Shown: positions 63,778 to 64,000 of the stretch, piece by piece
Position numbering within the stretch: position 1 is the stretch's first letter
Layout: every line of letters starts with the position of its first letter
Origin: Trichococcus palustris
Lineage (GTDB): Bacteria > Bacillota > Bacilli > Lactobacillales > Aerococcaceae
Length of the DNA stretch: 64,000 bases
Assembly (NCBI RefSeq): GCF_900114465.1
Contig: NZ_FOTD01000012.1
Location: 29,170 to 93,169 of the forward strand
Direction of reading: 5' to 3'
Program-made: the position numbers and the translations under genes
Notes under the pieces: generated by a model
What the model saw: the letters and a program-made list of their open reading frames with translations, nothing else
Database searches by the model: none
Told to the model about the DNA's origin: nothing

Positions 63778-63965
63778 TGATGTCCAGCTGTCCAAGCCTG
63801 CCTCTCGGAAGAAAGATGAAGGGTCCTCTTGGCTCTGGCGAGCCAAGACATACTGTTTTCGACTTGTCATGGTTCTTGTCATCTCCGCTATCTAAAGAAG
63901 CTTCAAAGAAGCACCTCAAACGTCGCACTGTGACGTTTGAGTAACTGACCGGTACGGTCACGTTG
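63778..63965 (-). repeat. Structured intergenic repeat, family A (copy 2), containing the 29-bp palindrome (copy 2)
   Basis: Inverted relative to 7818-8036. On the reverse strand it starts GTGACC-gta-CCGGTCA and ends TTCCGAGAGGCAGGCTTGG plus AC-GCTGGACATCAT (one base different over 33). The interior has CTCAAACGTC/GACGTTTGAG (63915-63941) and a TTGGCTC/GAGCCAA hairpin (63829-63846). No gene is seen between 63733 and the window end. Confidence 0.6.
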
Positions 63966-64000
63966 ATTCCTTTATTTTTGGAAGTCTCTCAGCAATTGCG

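Overview
The window reads as chromosome of a low-GC Gram-positive bacterium (Bacillota, Lactobacillales). The most likely home is a Carnobacteriaceae/Trichococcus-like lineage. That is inferred from family content, not from a marker gene: PyrR-type attenuation ahead of a uracil permease, a PTS EIIBC with a GH13 hydrolase, AlsD, ChW-repeat wall proteins, a heterodimeric multidrug ABC exporter, a short NadB, and an orphan selD-yedF-DUF3343-csd cluster. No rRNA, tRNA, CRISPR array or replication origin was recognised. Most of the window has the same moderate base composition. The exception is about 43.2-47.9 kb, which is clearly AT-richer and holds insertion-sequence debris and two unrecognised genes.

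Layout. 0-11.2 kb: end of a YfhO-like membrane protein, a CDF metal exporter, RecQ, an L,D-transpeptidase with six ChW repeats, DbpA RNA helicase, a small GNAT protein, class II photolyase and the tRNA 2-selenouridine synthase MnmH. 11.7-18.5 kb: an ABC exporter pair, then the reverse-strand selenium cluster (selD, yedF, DUF3343, cysteine-desulfurase-like), whose selenophosphate is the substrate MnmH needs. 18.5-19.0 kb: an internally deleted IS200/IS605-type relic. 19.1-23.0 kb: uracil permease with PyrR attenuator, a double VOC protein and an AlkZ-like glycosylase. 23.3-28.4 kb: a LysR regulator followed by metF, a stand-alone MetH reactivation domain and metH, together a cobalamin-dependent methionine branch. 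28.6-34.3 kb: small proteins, a frameshifted nitroreductase, a SHOCT protein with two radical-SAM enzymes, and acetolactate decarboxylase. 34.4-39.1 kb: carbonic anhydrase, the nadABC operon and a DUF6512 membrane protein.

39.4-43.2 kb (reverse strand) is the most intriguing cassette: an XRE/TPR regulator, a cytoplasmic ApbE flavin transferase, an FMN reductase, and an FMN-reductase/PAS fusion. The fusion ends in two copies of an 11-residue tail whose core, DAASSAS, resembles ApbE flavinylation sites. 43.5-47.9 kb: a MarR/nitroreductase pair, wreckage of an MFS pump and an IS21 istA, two orphan genes, and a second possible IS605-type RNA relic. 47.9-52.2 kb: LacI regulator, GH13 hydrolase and PTS EIIBC with clear promoter and operators. 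52.4-64 kb: a TPR-tandem-AAA protein, DUF6544, DegV, RlmN, DUF1801, DUF1622, GDPD, RsuA, MmcQ/YjbR and an RclA/Har-like flavoprotein disulfide reductase.

Repeats. At least three families of structured intergenic repeat recur: a roughly 300-bp hairpin-rich element (11.28 and 55.94 kb), a roughly 200-bp element with conserved ends (7.8 and 63.8 kb), and an exact 29-bp palindromic block in inverted orientation (59.2 and 63.9 kb). A duplicated promoter/RBS block lies at 39.1 and 52.2 kb.
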